Translations under genes and position numbers: made by a program
Assembly (NCBI RefSeq): GCF_013201975.1
Contig: NZ_CP053845.1
Coordinates: 1,426,001 to 1,490,000, forward strand
DNA: 64,000 bases
Source of the DNA: Campylobacter sp. CCUG 57310
Lineage (GTDB): Bacteria; Campylobacterota; Campylobacteria; Campylobacterales; Campylobacteraceae
Reading direction: 5' to 3'
Notes under the pieces: model-generated
What the model saw: the letters and a program-made list of their open reading frames with translations, nothing else
The model's database searches: none
What the model was told of the DNA's origin: nothing
Shown here: positions 35,984-45,068 of the stretch, piece by piece
Position numbering within the stretch: the first letter of the stretch is position 1
How the letters are laid out: every line of letters begins with the position of its first letter

Positions 35984-37519
35984 TTACTCCCACTCAATCG
36001 TTGCAGGCGGTTTAGAGCTTATATCGTAAACTACGCGGTTTATGCCACTAACTTCGTTGATGATGCGGCGCGAAACATTTTCAAGCAGATCATAAGGAAG
36101 CCTTGAGAAGCTAGCCGTCATGCCGTCACTTGCATCCACCACGCGGATACAAACGGCATTTTCGTAAGTGCGGTTATCACCCATTACGCCAACTGAATTT
36201 ACGTTTAGCAGTACGCAGAATGCTTGCCAAGTTTTGTTATACCAGCCGGTTGATTTAAGCTCGTCACGAAGTATCACGTCAGCTTTGCGAAGCAGCTCTA
36301 GGTTAGGAGAATTTACCTCACCCATGATACGTATCGCAAGTCCAGGACCAGGGAATGGATGACGGAAAACAAGATCACGAGACAAACCAAGCTCAAGCCC
36401 AAGCTGGCGAACTTCATCTTTAAAAATATCTTTTAAAGGCTCTATCAGCTCAAAGCTCATCCATTCAGGCAGCCCGCCTACGTTATGATGACTCTTTATC
36501 GTCTTGCTTGATCCTACTACCGAGCTTTCTATGATGTCTGTATATAGCGTGCCTTGAGCTAGGAATTTTACGTTATCGTGCTTTTTGGCTTCTTTTTCAA
36601 AAATTTCTATGAATGTTTCGCCGATTATCTTGCGTTTTTTCTCAGGATCGGTTACGCTAGCAAGCCTCTCAAGAAAAATCTTGCTAGCATCGATACTTAC
36701 AAGCTCCACGCCAAGCTTGGTTCTAAAAGTCGCTTCAACTTGCTCTCTTTCGCCTGTTCTTAAAAGTCCGTTATCGACAAATACAAGTATGACGTTTTCA
36801 GGGATTGCGTTAGCTAAAAGTGCTGCAACCACGGAGCTATCCACGCCTCCGCTTACTGCGCATAGGACTTTTTTATTGCCCACTTGCTCTTTTATCTTCG
36901 CAATTTGCGTTTTAGCAAAGCTTCCCATATTCCAAGTGCTTTCGCAGCCGCAGATATATTTGGCGAAATTCTTTAAAATTTGCGTTCCAAATTCGCTATG
37001 CTGCACCTCTGGATGAAACTGAAGTGCATAAATTTTACGCTTATCATCGCCAAATACGCAATAAGGAGAATTTTCGCTTACGGCAAGCGATTCAAAGCCG
37101 TTTGGTAAATTTAAGACCATATCCGAATGGCTCATCCATACGATCTGTTTTTCAGGCGTATCCTTAAATAAATCATGAGGCTTGATTACGTTTAATTCGG
37201 CCTTTCCGTATTCTTTTTGATTTGCAGCCACAACTTCGGCTTTATTTACGTGAGCGATAAGCTGCATGCCGTAGCAAATTCCCAAGATAGGAAACTTCAT
37301 TTTAAATACGCCCTGATCGCAAAAATACGCATCATTTGCATAAACGCTTGCAGGTCCGCCGCTTAAAATTATCCCTTTTGGCTTTTTAGCTTTTATATCT
37401 TCAAGCTTAGCGTTAAACGGCAAAATTTCGGTATAAACGCCTTGTTCGCGAAGGCGACGAGCGATAAGCTGGGTGTATTGCGAGCCAAAATCCAAAACTA
37501 TAATATCTGATTGCGTCAT
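35984..37519 (-). CDS. guaA: GMP synthase (glutamine-hydrolysing)
   Basis: Converts XMP to GMP. 511 aa, full length. The class I glutamine amidotransferase domain (1-190) has [11 protein letters not shown], the catalytic Cys in [10 protein letters not shown], and the His/Glu pair in [11 protein letters not shown]. The PP-loop ATP pyrophosphatase domain has [15 protein letters not shown], followed by [17 protein letters not shown] and the C-terminal dimerisation domain ending [10 protein letters not shown]. It overlaps nhaD by one base (TAATG), so it is the second gene of that operon. Confidence 0.98.
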   Translation of the reverse strand: MTQSDIIVLDFGSQYTQLIARRLREQGVYTEILPFNAKLEDIKAKKPKGIILSGGPASVYANDAYFCDQGVFKMKFPILGICYGMQLIAHVNKAEVVAANQKEYGKAELNVIKPHDLFKDTPEKQIVWMSHSDMVLNLPNGFESLAVSENSPYCVFGDDKRKIYALQFHPEVQHSEFGTQILKNFAKYICGCESTWNMGSFAKTQIAKIKEQVGNKKVLCAVSGGVDSSVVAALLANAIPENVILVFVDNGLLRTGEREQVEATFRTKLGVELVSIDASKIFLERLASVTDPEKKRKIIGETFIEIFEKEAKKHDNVKFLAQGTLYTDIIESSVVGSSKTIKSHHNVGGLPEWMSFELIEPLKDIFKDEVRQLGLELGLSRDLVFRHPFPGPGLAIRIMGEVNSPNLELLRKADVILRDELKSTGWYNKTWQAFCVLLNVNSVGVMGDNRTYENAVCIRVVDASDGMTASFSRLPYDLLENVSRRIINEVSGINRVVYDISSKPPATIEWE

Positions 37520-38889
37520 TAGTATAATCCTAAAATTTCAAATTGCACATACCAAACGACAAGCGATACGATATAGCCTACCACTATCGTCCAAGCATGC
37601 TTCATGTGAGCGCCAAACGTATAAATTCCTTTTAGCTTGCCCATTACTCCAACACCCGCAGCAGAACCAAAGCTGATCATAGAGCCGCCGATTCCCGCTG
37701 TTAGCGTTACGAGCAACCACTGATCAAGTCCCATTTCAGGGCTTGACTTAAGCACCGCAGACATTACAGGGACGTTATCAACGATTGCCGATAAAAATCC
37801 CACCGCGATATTCATAGTCGTAGGTCCGAATTTATCATAAAGCGCAACAGCGTGATTTAAAAATCCTAAATAGTGAAGCGCGCCGACTGCCGCCAAAATA
37901 CCGAAAAAGAAGTAAAGAGTGTCGTTTTCTATCTTTGACATGTAGTGAAATACATGCATAGGCTCTTCGTTTTTATACACTCTTTTATAGTAGTAAGTAT
38001 AAAGACTAAGCAAAGAAAGACCAAATATCATACCCCACATAGCAGGCAAATGGAAAAGTTGGTGCGACATTACGGCAGAAAAAATTGTGAAAATTCCAAG
38101 CCCGATTACTACTTTGCCGCCTTTTTTGATAGTTACTTTAGGCTCTGTAGCAGGATCAAAGTGAGGACTTCCTTCAGGAACTACGCGCACAAGCAATACC
38201 GCAGTAACGATCCAGCCGATAAGAGAAGCAGGAAAAAGAGCCAAGAAATCAATAAACGGAGCCTTGCCTGCAGCCCAAGCCATAAGCGTAGTAATGTCGC
38301 CAAACGGACTCCATGCACCGCCTGCGTTTGCCGCTACGACGATGTTTATAGCTCCTGCGACCAAGAAATTCGTATTGTGTCTATCTATGGTTATTAAAAC
38401 CGTAGAAAGGATAAGTGCGGTAGTTAGGTTGTCAGCTACCGGGCTTAAGAAAAATGCTAGCACACCCGTTAGCCAAAAGAGTTTTTTGTAAGTGTAGCCT
38501 TTTGAAACGAGGTTATATTTAAGCGTGTTAAACACGTCTCTTTCGATGAGCGCTTCGATATAAGTCATCGCAACCATTAAGAAAAATACAATTTGCGAAA
38601 TTTCAAGGATCAGGTGATCGACCTCGTTTTTAAGAGAGCTTATCTCCATGCCGTTTAAAACCATATAAAAGCCGATAAGTATAAACATAAACGTTCCGAT
38701 AAACATAGCAGGCTTTGCTTTATTTATATGGAAATTTTCTTCAGCGGCGATAAAAAAATACCCCACGACAAAGATGACAAGACAAGCTATGCCTATCCAA
38801 GTCGTAGTAAGGTCTACAGGCTCGTTACTACCGCCTCCTGCGGCGAAAGCAAGCCCAAACAAAAGGCTTAAAAGTCCAAAAATCCTCAT
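37519..38889 (-). CDS. nhaD: NhaD-type Na+/H+ antiporter
   Basis: 456 aa, about 12-13 helices, ion transporter superfamily. [20 protein letters not shown] looks like a cleavable signal. Key blocks: [40 protein letters not shown] and [13 protein letters not shown]; the pseudo-symmetric Asp-Asn pairs are the ion-binding region. Exports Na+ in exchange for H+. The Na+ gradient is of interest because several Na+ symporters and a TRAP transporter are encoded in the window. AAGGAGAAAAA precedes the ATG. First gene of nhaD-guaA, just behind a small lipoprotein gene. Confidence 0.93.
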   Translation of the reverse strand: MRIFGLLSLLFGLAFAAGGGSNEPVDLTTTWIGIACLVIFVVGYFFIAAEENFHINKAKPAMFIGTFMFILIGFYMVLNGMEISSLKNEVDHLILEISQIVFFLMVAMTYIEALIERDVFNTLKYNLVSKGYTYKKLFWLTGVLAFFLSPVADNLTTALILSTVLITIDRHNTNFLVAGAINIVVAANAGGAWSPFGDITTLMAWAAGKAPFIDFLALFPASLIGWIVTAVLLVRVVPEGSPHFDPATEPKVTIKKGGKVVIGLGIFTIFSAVMSHQLFHLPAMWGMIFGLSLLSLYTYYYKRVYKNEEPMHVFHYMSKIENDTLYFFFGILAAVGALHYLGFLNHAVALYDKFGPTTMNIAVGFLSAIVDNVPVMSAVLKSSPEMGLDQWLLVTLTAGIGGSMISFGSAAGVGVMGKLKGIYTFGAHMKHAWTIVVGYIVSLVVWYVQFEILGLY

Positions 38890-38898
38890 TTTTTCTCC

Positions 38899-39051
38899 TT
38901 AAAGTTTATTTATTTTTTCGGTTTTAGTAGTGTTTATTCTGTCTGAGTCGTCATAAAACGGATCGGCTTTATACCCGCACCCGCTAAGAAAAATTAACAA
39001 AAAAAATGCTAAAATCGCCTTATGAAAGACGCTAAATTTATCATAAATCAT
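38899..39051 (-). CDS. small lipoprotein, LptM-like
   Basis: A short unlisted ORF ending 10 nt before nhaD. From ATG 39051 it encodes 50 aa: MIYDKFSVFHKAILAFFLLI, lipobox FLSGC (Cys25), then GYKADPFYDDSDRI and a Lys-rich tail. The signal, lipobox and Cys-Gly-Tyr-Lys-x-x-x-Pro arrangement resembles the LptM/YifL family that helps assemble LptD; lptD itself is encoded in this window. The proposed start overlaps the divergent 39022 gene antisense by 30 nt and has only a weak ribosome-binding site, so the start is uncertain. Confidence 0.62.
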   Translation of the reverse strand: MIYDKFSVFHKAILAFFLLIFLSGCGYKADPFYDDSDRINTTKTEKINKL

Positions 39052-39480
39052 ATCGTAAACAATCCCTTTTTCTATAAGCTAAAAAACCAAAGCGAGTGCG
39101 CTAAATTCGTTAAGCTACTAAGCTTAAATCATCAGCGCCTCATAGCCTTTTGCTACGTTAAAAACAGCATTTTGTTTTTTGCTCTTAAGCACCCTTTGGG
39201 GCTTCAAGAGTTTAAACGAGATAGTAATATAAATATGTTAAAAGGCTTATTAAAAATTTATGCTAGCGCAAACGAAGGCTCTATTTTAGGTCAAATTTCA
39301 GATATAAAATTTTTCGTTACTAAAAATTTGCGCTTTAGCGTTACACCTAAAATCGCAAAAAAACAAATTTACATAGAAAAATCCAAAGGCAAATTTATAA
39401 ATCTAGCCAAAAACCCTCAAATTTACGCTAAATTTGAGGATATTCGAGAGGTTATAAGGTCGAATTTAGATGCTAATTGA
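39022..39480 (+). CDS. conserved hypothetical protein upstream of uvrC
   Basis: 152 aa, no recognised domain. Features: basic throughout; CYVKNSILFFALKHPLGLQE and GQISDIKFFVTKNLRFSV are hydrophobic/basic strands, and the tail is NPQIYAKFEDIREVIRSNL. No signal or membrane helix. Its stop lies 11 nt inside uvrC, so the two are translationally coupled; as I recall, C. jejuni also has a hypothetical gene beside uvrC (Cj1247c). It could be a DNA-repair accessory, but that is only a guess from position. Confidence 0.8.
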   Translation: MKDAKFIINHIVNNPFFYKLKNQSECAKFVKLLSLNHQRLIAFCYVKNSILFFALKHPLGLQEFKRDSNINMLKGLLKIYASANEGSILGQISDIKFFVTKNLRFSVTPKIAKKQIYIEKSKGKFINLAKNPQIYAKFEDIREVIRSNLDAN

Positions 39481-41290
39481 CGAGATTCGCTCGCTGCCAA
39501 GCAGCTCGGGAATTTATCAGTATTTTGACAAATTCGATAAGCTTCTTTACGTAGGCAAGGCTAAAAATTTAAAAAACCGCGTTAAGAGCTACTTTAGCTT
39601 CACACCCTCTCTTGCGCCTTCGCCTAAAGTAGGAGCTAGAATTTTTCAAATGATAAGCCAAACGGTTCGCCTTGAATACATAGTAACTCCAAGCGAAGCC
39701 GACGCGCTGATACTTGAAAACTCTTTCATCAAGCAGCTAAAGCCAAAATACAATATTCTTTTGCGAGATGACAAGACCTATCCTTACATATATGTCGATT
39801 TTGACGATGAATTTCCACGATTTGACATTACTCGCAGGATCATAAAAGGCAAAAACATCAAATACTTCGGACCCTATTTTAAGGGAGGAAGAGAAATGCT
39901 TGAAGCGCTTTATCTAAATTTTAAGCTCGTTCAAAAAAGAAGTTGCGTCAAGGGCAAAAAATCTTGTTTATTTTATCAGATCAAGCGTTGCGAAGCGCCG
40001 TGTGAAGGCAAAATAACCAAAGAAGACTACGGTAAAATAGTAAATTCAGCCATATTAGCCCTTCAAAACCCGCACAGCTTGCAGGCGAATTTGTCAAATT
40101 TGATGATGCAATACGCAAAAAACCAAAACTACGAACAAGCTGCTAAAATTCGCGATAAGATAGAAATAATAAAAGATTTGGAAGTAAAGATAGAAGTTGA
40201 TCTTGCCAAACTTGAAGATTTTGAAGTATTTGCCATAAATCTGCATGAAAATTTTATCTGCGCGGTTAGATTTAGCGTGCAAAACGGCAAAATAATCGGT
40301 GTAAATCAAAACATAACACCTTCTAAAACCGCCTCAAGCGAAGAGATAAACGAGGCTTACAAGCAGATCATCTTAGAAAGCTTTAGTATAGACAGCCCGG
40401 TGATAACGACTAAAATTTATACTAATGACGAATTTGAAGATGCAAGCTTGATAGAGGAAATTTTAAGCAAAAGGCACGGCAAAAATTTTAGCGTCAAAAC
40501 TCCAAAAATAGGTGAAAAAAAGCGAATTTGCGAGATGGCTAAAACAAATGCCGAAATTTCTATCAAAAACTATATAAAAAGCCACGATAATGACTTTTTA
40601 CGCTCGCTTAAAGAGTATTTTGAACTCACTCACACGCCTTATAGGATCGAAGCATTTGACAACTCTCATATGTTTGGCGAAGCTTGCGTGGGAGCGATGA
40701 TATGCTTTGATAACGGCGAATTTGTAAAAGAGCGATATCGTCATGTGCATTTAGAAGCTAGAAACGACTATGATCAGATGAAAGAAATGCTTATAAACAG
40801 AGCTTTGCGCTTTGACAAGCTGGCTCCGCCCGATCTATGGGTGATAGACGGGGGCGAGGCTCTTTTGAATTTAGCTAACGAAATTTTAAAAAGCAGCGGT
40901 GCAAATATCGATGTGATCGCAATATCAAAAGAAAAAATAGACGCTAAGGCGCACCGAGCAAAAGGAGCCGCAAAGGATAAAATTTACACCGCAAAAGGAA
41001 TATTTTCGCTCGCTACGGACGATAAAAGGCTTCAGTTTTTTCAGAGGTTGCGCGACGAGGCGCACCGCTTTGCCATAACCTTTCATCAGAAAAGCAAAAA
41101 GAAAAAGGATTTGCACGCAAGCAAGCTTGCAAATGCGGGAATTTCAGCAGGAAGTATCGCCAAGCTCATTAAATTTTATGGAAATTTTGAAAGTATATTA
41201 AACGCCCAACTTAGCGAAATAGCAAAAGTTACAAACAAAAGCGTAGCAAGTAAAATAAAAGCTCTTAAGGATAGTGAAATTAAAGACTAA
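39470..41290 (+). CDS. uvrC: excinuclease ABC subunit C
   Basis: Makes both incisions in UvrABC nucleotide-excision repair. 606 aa, full length. N-terminal GIY-YIG nuclease (SSSGIYQYFDKFDKLLYVGK, about 10-30), Cys-rich region (KRCEAPCEGKIT), UvrB-binding UVR motif (MMQYAKNQNYEQAAKIRDKI, about 205), RNase H-like C-terminal nuclease (RIEAFDNSHMFGEACVGAMI, PDLWVIDGGEALLN with catalytic Asps), and the terminal helix-hairpin-helix. Starts at ATG 39470 within the end of the upstream gene. Confidence 0.98.
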   Translation: MLIDEIRSLPSSSGIYQYFDKFDKLLYVGKAKNLKNRVKSYFSFTPSLAPSPKVGARIFQMISQTVRLEYIVTPSEADALILENSFIKQLKPKYNILLRDDKTYPYIYVDFDDEFPRFDITRRIIKGKNIKYFGPYFKGGREMLEALYLNFKLVQKRSCVKGKKSCLFYQIKRCEAPCEGKITKEDYGKIVNSAILALQNPHSLQANLSNLMMQYAKNQNYEQAAKIRDKIEIIKDLEVKIEVDLAKLEDFEVFAINLHENFICAVRFSVQNGKIIGVNQNITPSKTASSEEINEAYKQIILESFSIDSPVITTKIYTNDEFEDASLIEEILSKRHGKNFSVKTPKIGEKKRICEMAKTNAEISIKNYIKSHDNDFLRSLKEYFELTHTPYRIEAFDNSHMFGEACVGAMICFDNGEFVKERYRHVHLEARNDYDQMKEMLINRALRFDKLAPPDLWVIDGGEALLNLANEILKSSGANIDVIAISKEKIDAKAHRAKGAAKDKIYTAKGIFSLATDDKRLQFFQRLRDEAHRFAITFHQKSKKKKDLHASKLANAGISAGSIAKLIKFYGNFESILNAQLSEIAKVTNKSVASKIKALKDSEIKD

Positions 41291-41317
41291 ATTTTAAAGA
41301 GCAAATTTGCCAAGCGT

Positions 41318-42471
41318 TTAGCGGCTTTTCTTTTCTAAATCCTCATATCTTTTATAAAATTCGCAACTATCCTCATATCCCATATCGCAACCCATTTTTA
41401 GTAACTTATTCGCTCTTGCTTTGTCTTTATTCACCCCCTTTCCTTCATAGTACAAAAATCCTAAATTCATACAAGCGCCCGGATATCCTCCCTCACAAGC
41501 CATGGTAAATAAATTTGCGGCTTTTTCATACTCAATAGCGCCGTATAAAGAGTTGTTGTATAGATTTCCAAGCGCAATGCAACTATCTAAAAATTCATTT
41601 CGCAAGCGTTTTTATAAAGCTCTTTAGCTCTATTTATGTCCATATCGACACCATATCCGCTCTCATACAAAGATCCCAGCTCATAGCAAGCCTGCATTAG
41701 TTTGCCGTCGCAAGCAGTTTTAAAAAGTTCGCCCGCTTTTTCATAACTAAGCTTAAGATCAACCCCGTCATAGTATAAATAAGCGATTTCTAAGCAAGCC
41801 TTTGCATATCCGAATTTGCAATATTTGTAAAAAGACTCATTAATAATCTTTTGGTTTTGGCTAGGCTCAAACGATGTTGCGTAACGTGTCGCGGCAAGAT
41901 AACACTCTAAAGAGTCGTTTATCTCGCAAGCCATTTGAAAAGAGGCGTTAATTTTTGGATATTTAAGCTCAAGCTTGGCTGCTAGAGCATAAGAAATTCC
42001 AAGCTCTTTGCAAGAGATGATATCGTTAAGCAAGCAAGCTTTTTTTAAAAGATTATTTGCTTTTATATCCTGCTCCTTGGTATCTTCTTCAAAATAAACA
42101 AATGCAAGATAGCGACACCCTAAAGGTTCCTCAAGATTACAAGCAACATGAAAAAACTCACTCGCCTTATAGCGGTTCATAGTTAATCCAAACGCTCCAT
42201 GCAAATAAAAGCTTCCAATGCAGTAGCAAGCAAAGCCAAGCCCCATATCGCAAGCTTTTTTATGGAATTTAACTCCTTTTTCATAGCCTCTCTCATCTCC
42301 TTCAAGCAAAGAAGCTCCTGCGACAAGACAGCTTCTTGCATCTCCTGAATTACAAAGCGCCTCTTCGTCGCTTAAATTATCAATGCCGGCGTTTAAAACG
42401 AGAGTAAAAAACAGCAAAACGTATAAAATTTTTATCATTGATTTTGGACTTTTATTGATATCAAAAATCAA
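41318..42471 (-). pseudogene. Sel1/Hcp-like repeat protein, split by a 1-nt frameshift
   Basis: Two reading frames (42471-41587 and 41605-41318) form one Sel1-like repeat protein. After the signal peptide (MIKILYVLLFFTLVLNA, internal Met) come about nine 36-residue repeats with Cys pairs (e.g. YELGSLYESGYGVDMDINRA). The first frame stops after NACEMNF because a T run has five Ts (plus-strand As 41589-41593); one additional T would give CEMNFLDSCIALGN and continue. The corrected length is exactly 385 codons. Hcp-type proteins are secreted, disulphide-rich, and interact with hosts in Helicobacter. May be a real pseudogene or a sequence error. Confidence 0.82.
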
Positions 42472-42541
42472 ATTCTATAATTTAACTACTAGATATTTGC
42501 TTAAATTTGTTAGAAATTTTATGAATTTATAAATAGAAGAT

Positions 42542-42579
42542 AAATTTGACTTGAAAGTCTAAAATTTCAAGTCAAATTT
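42542..42579 (-). terminator. intrinsic terminator after the Sel1-repeat gene
   Basis: Perfect 15-bp stem AAATTTGACTTGAAA/TTTCAAGTCAAATTT (42542-42556 with 42565-42579), 8-nt loop, 14 nt after the 42594 stop on the minus strand. Confidence 0.75.
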
Positions 42580-42593
42580 GCTAAATTTTAGGC

Positions 42594-43052
42594 TTAATAA
42601 CCCTTTGCTTTTAGCGTTTTGTAGTTATCGCACGCAGGCTGATATCCTAGCTCGCAAGCTCTACCGTAGTGCTTTTTAGCCGTTCTTAAGTTTCTCTCTA
42701 CGCCAAAAGCTTTATCGTAAAGCTCGGCAAGATTATTGCACGCTCTGTATTCGCCGGCATCGCATGCGGTACCGTATAGCATGATAGCCTTTTTGTTATC
42801 TTGCTTTACGCCTTGTCCGTTTGCATAGAGAACTCCAAGATTACTGCAAGCTAGAGCGTGTCCACCGTCGCATGCCTTAGTAAATAGCTCAAAAGCTTTT
42901 TTAAAGTCTTGCTTGTCGCCCTCTTTCATATAAGCCGTGCCTAAATCATTGCAACTTACAAAGTTTCCGCCTTCGCACATCGCTTCAGCATTGTTCATGT
43001 TTGCCCACAGAGCCAAAGCTCCGACAGTTAAAGCAAGGATAATTTTCCTCAT
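42594..43052 (-). CDS. secreted Sel1/Hcp-like repeat protein
   Basis: 152 aa from ATG 43052 (after AAGGAGAATTAAA; a longer ORF extends 12 codons upstream without such a site). Signal peptide MRKIILALTVGALALWA, then about four Sel1-like repeats with regularly spaced Cys: CEGGNFVSCNDLG, CDGGHALACSNLG, CDAGEYRACNNLA, CELGYQPACDN. Each pair sits 8 residues apart, as in cysteine-rich Hcp proteins whose repeats are disulphide-locked, so the product is likely periplasmic or secreted. Intact, unlike the larger paralogue downstream. Confidence 0.9.
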   Translation of the reverse strand: MRKIILALTVGALALWANMNNAEAMCEGGNFVSCNDLGTAYMKEGDKQDFKKAFELFTKACDGGHALACSNLGVLYANGQGVKQDNKKAIMLYGTACDAGEYRACNNLAELYDKAFGVERNLRTAKKHYGRACELGYQPACDNYKTLKAKGY

Positions 43053-43077
43053 TTTAATTCTCCTTTTTATAGAAATT

Positions 43078-44220
43078 TTATTTATCACTCTTTTTTTCTT
43101 GCGAACTATCGCCTTTAAACCAGTTTATAACCTTATCAAAGACGCTTTCATCGGCACTACTTTTGCCGCCTTCTATACCAAAACTCGCCTGAAGCTTGTT
43201 TAAAAGCTCTCTTTGCTCGTCATTTAGCTTGCTTGGAGTTTGAACCGAAATTTGAGCTATCAAGCGACCTACTTTTTTGCTATTTATACTTTTTACGCCT
43301 TCGTTCTCAAAGACAAATTGCTGCTTATCTTTAGCCCCTATCGGCAATTTTAGCTCAGTCGTGCCCTTAAGCGTCGGTATAGTTATCGTCTCGCCAAGCA
43401 TCGCCTGAGTAAAAAACACAGGAATTTCGATATAAACATCATTACCGTTTCTTACGAAGTGCTCATCCGGCTCAACAGAGATATTTACGTAAAGATCTCC
43501 TCTGCTTCCATCAACCGAGACATTGCCTTTACCGCTAACTCTCATCCTCATACCGTCATCAACGCCGGCAGGGACATTTATCTTGACGCTATGTTTTTCC
43601 TCTTCGTATCCTACGCCGCTACACTTACCGCATCGCTCTTTGACAACTTCGCCGGTACCGTGGCAATACGGACACTCCTGCACAAAACTCATAAAACCGC
43701 GTTGCTGGCTTATGCGACCTCTTCCGTGGCAATGCGGACAAGTCTGATGCAAGCCGTCTTTCGAGCCTGTACCCTTACAGCTTGCGCACGGCTTTTTAAC
43801 TTTATACTCAAGCTCTTTTTCTATACCGAAAATCGCTTCGTTAAATTCTATCCCTATTGATATCTCAAAGTCAAGCGGATATTTATCCAGGCTTCTTTTT
43901 TTCCTGATTGTGCCGCCAAAATCTCCGCCGAAAAACGAGCTAAATATATCTCCCAAATCAAAATCCGCTCCAAATCCGCTAAAGCCGCCCATGCCGCCTT
44001 GAAGACCTGATTTGCCGTATCTATCGTAAATGCTCTTTTTCTCCTCGTCGCTTAGCACTTGATAAGCTTCGTTTATAAGCTTAAATTTATCTTCGGCCTC
44101 TTTATTTCCTTGGTTTCTATCCGGGTGATACCTAAGAGCAAGCTTTCTAAACGCCTTTTTTATAGTTTCTTGATCGCTTGTTTTACTGATTTCTAAAATT
44201 TCGTAGTAATCAATCTCCAA
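43078..44220 (-). CDS. dnaJ: chaperone DnaJ
   Basis: Hsp40 co-chaperone that stimulates DnaK. 380 aa, full length: J domain with the HPD motif (RYHPDRNQG, about 30-38), Gly/Phe-rich linker (GGMGGFSGFGADFD), four CxxCxGxG zinc motifs (CASCKGTG, CPHCHGRG, CPYCHGTG, CGKCSGVG, about 140-205), then the substrate-binding C-terminal domains. It is divergent from racR, whose regulator responds to temperature in C. jejuni, though no heat-shock operator is visible here. Confidence 0.98.
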   Translation of the reverse strand: MEIDYYEILEISKTSDQETIKKAFRKLALRYHPDRNQGNKEAEDKFKLINEAYQVLSDEEKKSIYDRYGKSGLQGGMGGFSGFGADFDLGDIFSSFFGGDFGGTIRKKRSLDKYPLDFEISIGIEFNEAIFGIEKELEYKVKKPCASCKGTGSKDGLHQTCPHCHGRGRISQQRGFMSFVQECPYCHGTGEVVKERCGKCSGVGYEEEKHSVKINVPAGVDDGMRMRVSGKGNVSVDGSRGDLYVNISVEPDEHFVRNGNDVYIEIPVFFTQAMLGETITIPTLKGTTELKLPIGAKDKQQFVFENEGVKSINSKKVGRLIAQISVQTPSKLNDEQRELLNKLQASFGIEGGKSSADESVFDKVINWFKGDSSQEKKSDK

Positions 44221-44361
44221 AAAAATCTCCTAAATTCGTCTATTTTAAAAGGCGATTTTATCCTATTTAAACTAAATTAAATTTTATTTATCATTTTTTA
44301 AAGAAAATACAGGAGCGGTGAGGGTTGGTTTTGTGTTTTCTATAATTTTAAAATTTTTAGT

Positions 44362-44367
44362 TATAAT
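44362..44367 (+). promoter_or_regulatory. -10 box of the racRS promoter
   Basis: TATAAT in a T-rich stretch, 30 nt before the racR ATG; transcription would start near 44374. Its position shows that the ATG-less extension upstream of 44397 is not coding. Confidence 0.55.
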
Positions 44368-44396
44368 TGCGCTATCATAGTAAGAAAGGAAACAAA

Positions 44397-45068
44397 ATGA
44401 TTAATGTTTTAATGATTGAAGACGATCCGGAATTTGCTCAAATTTTGTCTGAATACCTAGATAGTTTTAACATCAAAGTTACAAATTTCGAAGATCCTTA
44501 CCTCGGACTAAGTGCGGGGATAAAAAATTATGATTTGATCATTCTTGATCTTACGTTACCGGGAATGGACGGACTTGAAGTTTGCAAAGAAATTCGCGAA
44601 AAATACGATATACCTATCATTATCTCTTCAGCTAGAAGCGATATAAGCGATAAGGTCGTAGGTCTTCAAATAGGTGCTGATGATTACCTGCCAAAACCAT
44701 ACGATCCAAAAGAGATGCACGCTCGCATCATGAGCTTAATTCGCAGATACAAAAAGACTAGCGAAAGCGTTGAAGAGACGATTGATTCTCTCTTTAGAAT
44801 AGATGAAAAAAGACATGAAATTTACTATAATAACGAGGCTCTGACCCTAACTCCTGCAGAATACGAGATACTTACTTATCTTATCAAGCAGCACAGCTTT
44901 TCGGTATCTCGCGAGCAGCTGGTATATAACTGTAAAAGCCTAAAAGATAAAGACTCAAAGAGCTTAGATGTCATCATAGGAAGATTAAGGGCAAAGATAG
45001 GCGATAACTCAAAAAGCCCTAAACATATCTTTTCGGTAAGAGGAATAGGCTATAAACTCGTAGGATGA
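44397..45068 (+). CDS. racR: OmpR-family response regulator RacR
   Basis: 223 aa: N-terminal receiver (acidic pair in IEDDPEFA, phospho-acceptor Asp51 in LIILDLTLPGMDG, Lys in LPKPYDP) and C-terminal winged helix (LTLTPAEYEILTYLIKQHSF, then RGIGYKLVG). The dnaJ / racR / racS / recR order matches C. jejuni, where RacRS controls temperature-dependent growth and colonisation and respiratory genes. I start it at ATG 44397 after AAGAAAGGAAAC; a 10-codon extension overlaps the promoter. It overlaps racS by 4 nt. Confidence 0.92.
   Translation: MINVLMIEDDPEFAQILSEYLDSFNIKVTNFEDPYLGLSAGIKNYDLIILDLTLPGMDGLEVCKEIREKYDIPIIISSARSDISDKVVGLQIGADDYLPKPYDPKEMHARIMSLIRRYKKTSESVEETIDSLFRIDEKRHEIYYNNEALTLTPAEYEILTYLIKQHSFSVSREQLVYNCKSLKDKDSKSLDVIIGRLRAKIGDNSKSPKHIFSVRGIGYKLVG

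Noticed and set aside
44367-44396. Ten-codon N-terminal extension of RacR
   Set aside because: Begins inside a TATAAT box and before the AAGAAAGGAAAC ribosome-binding site; not translated.
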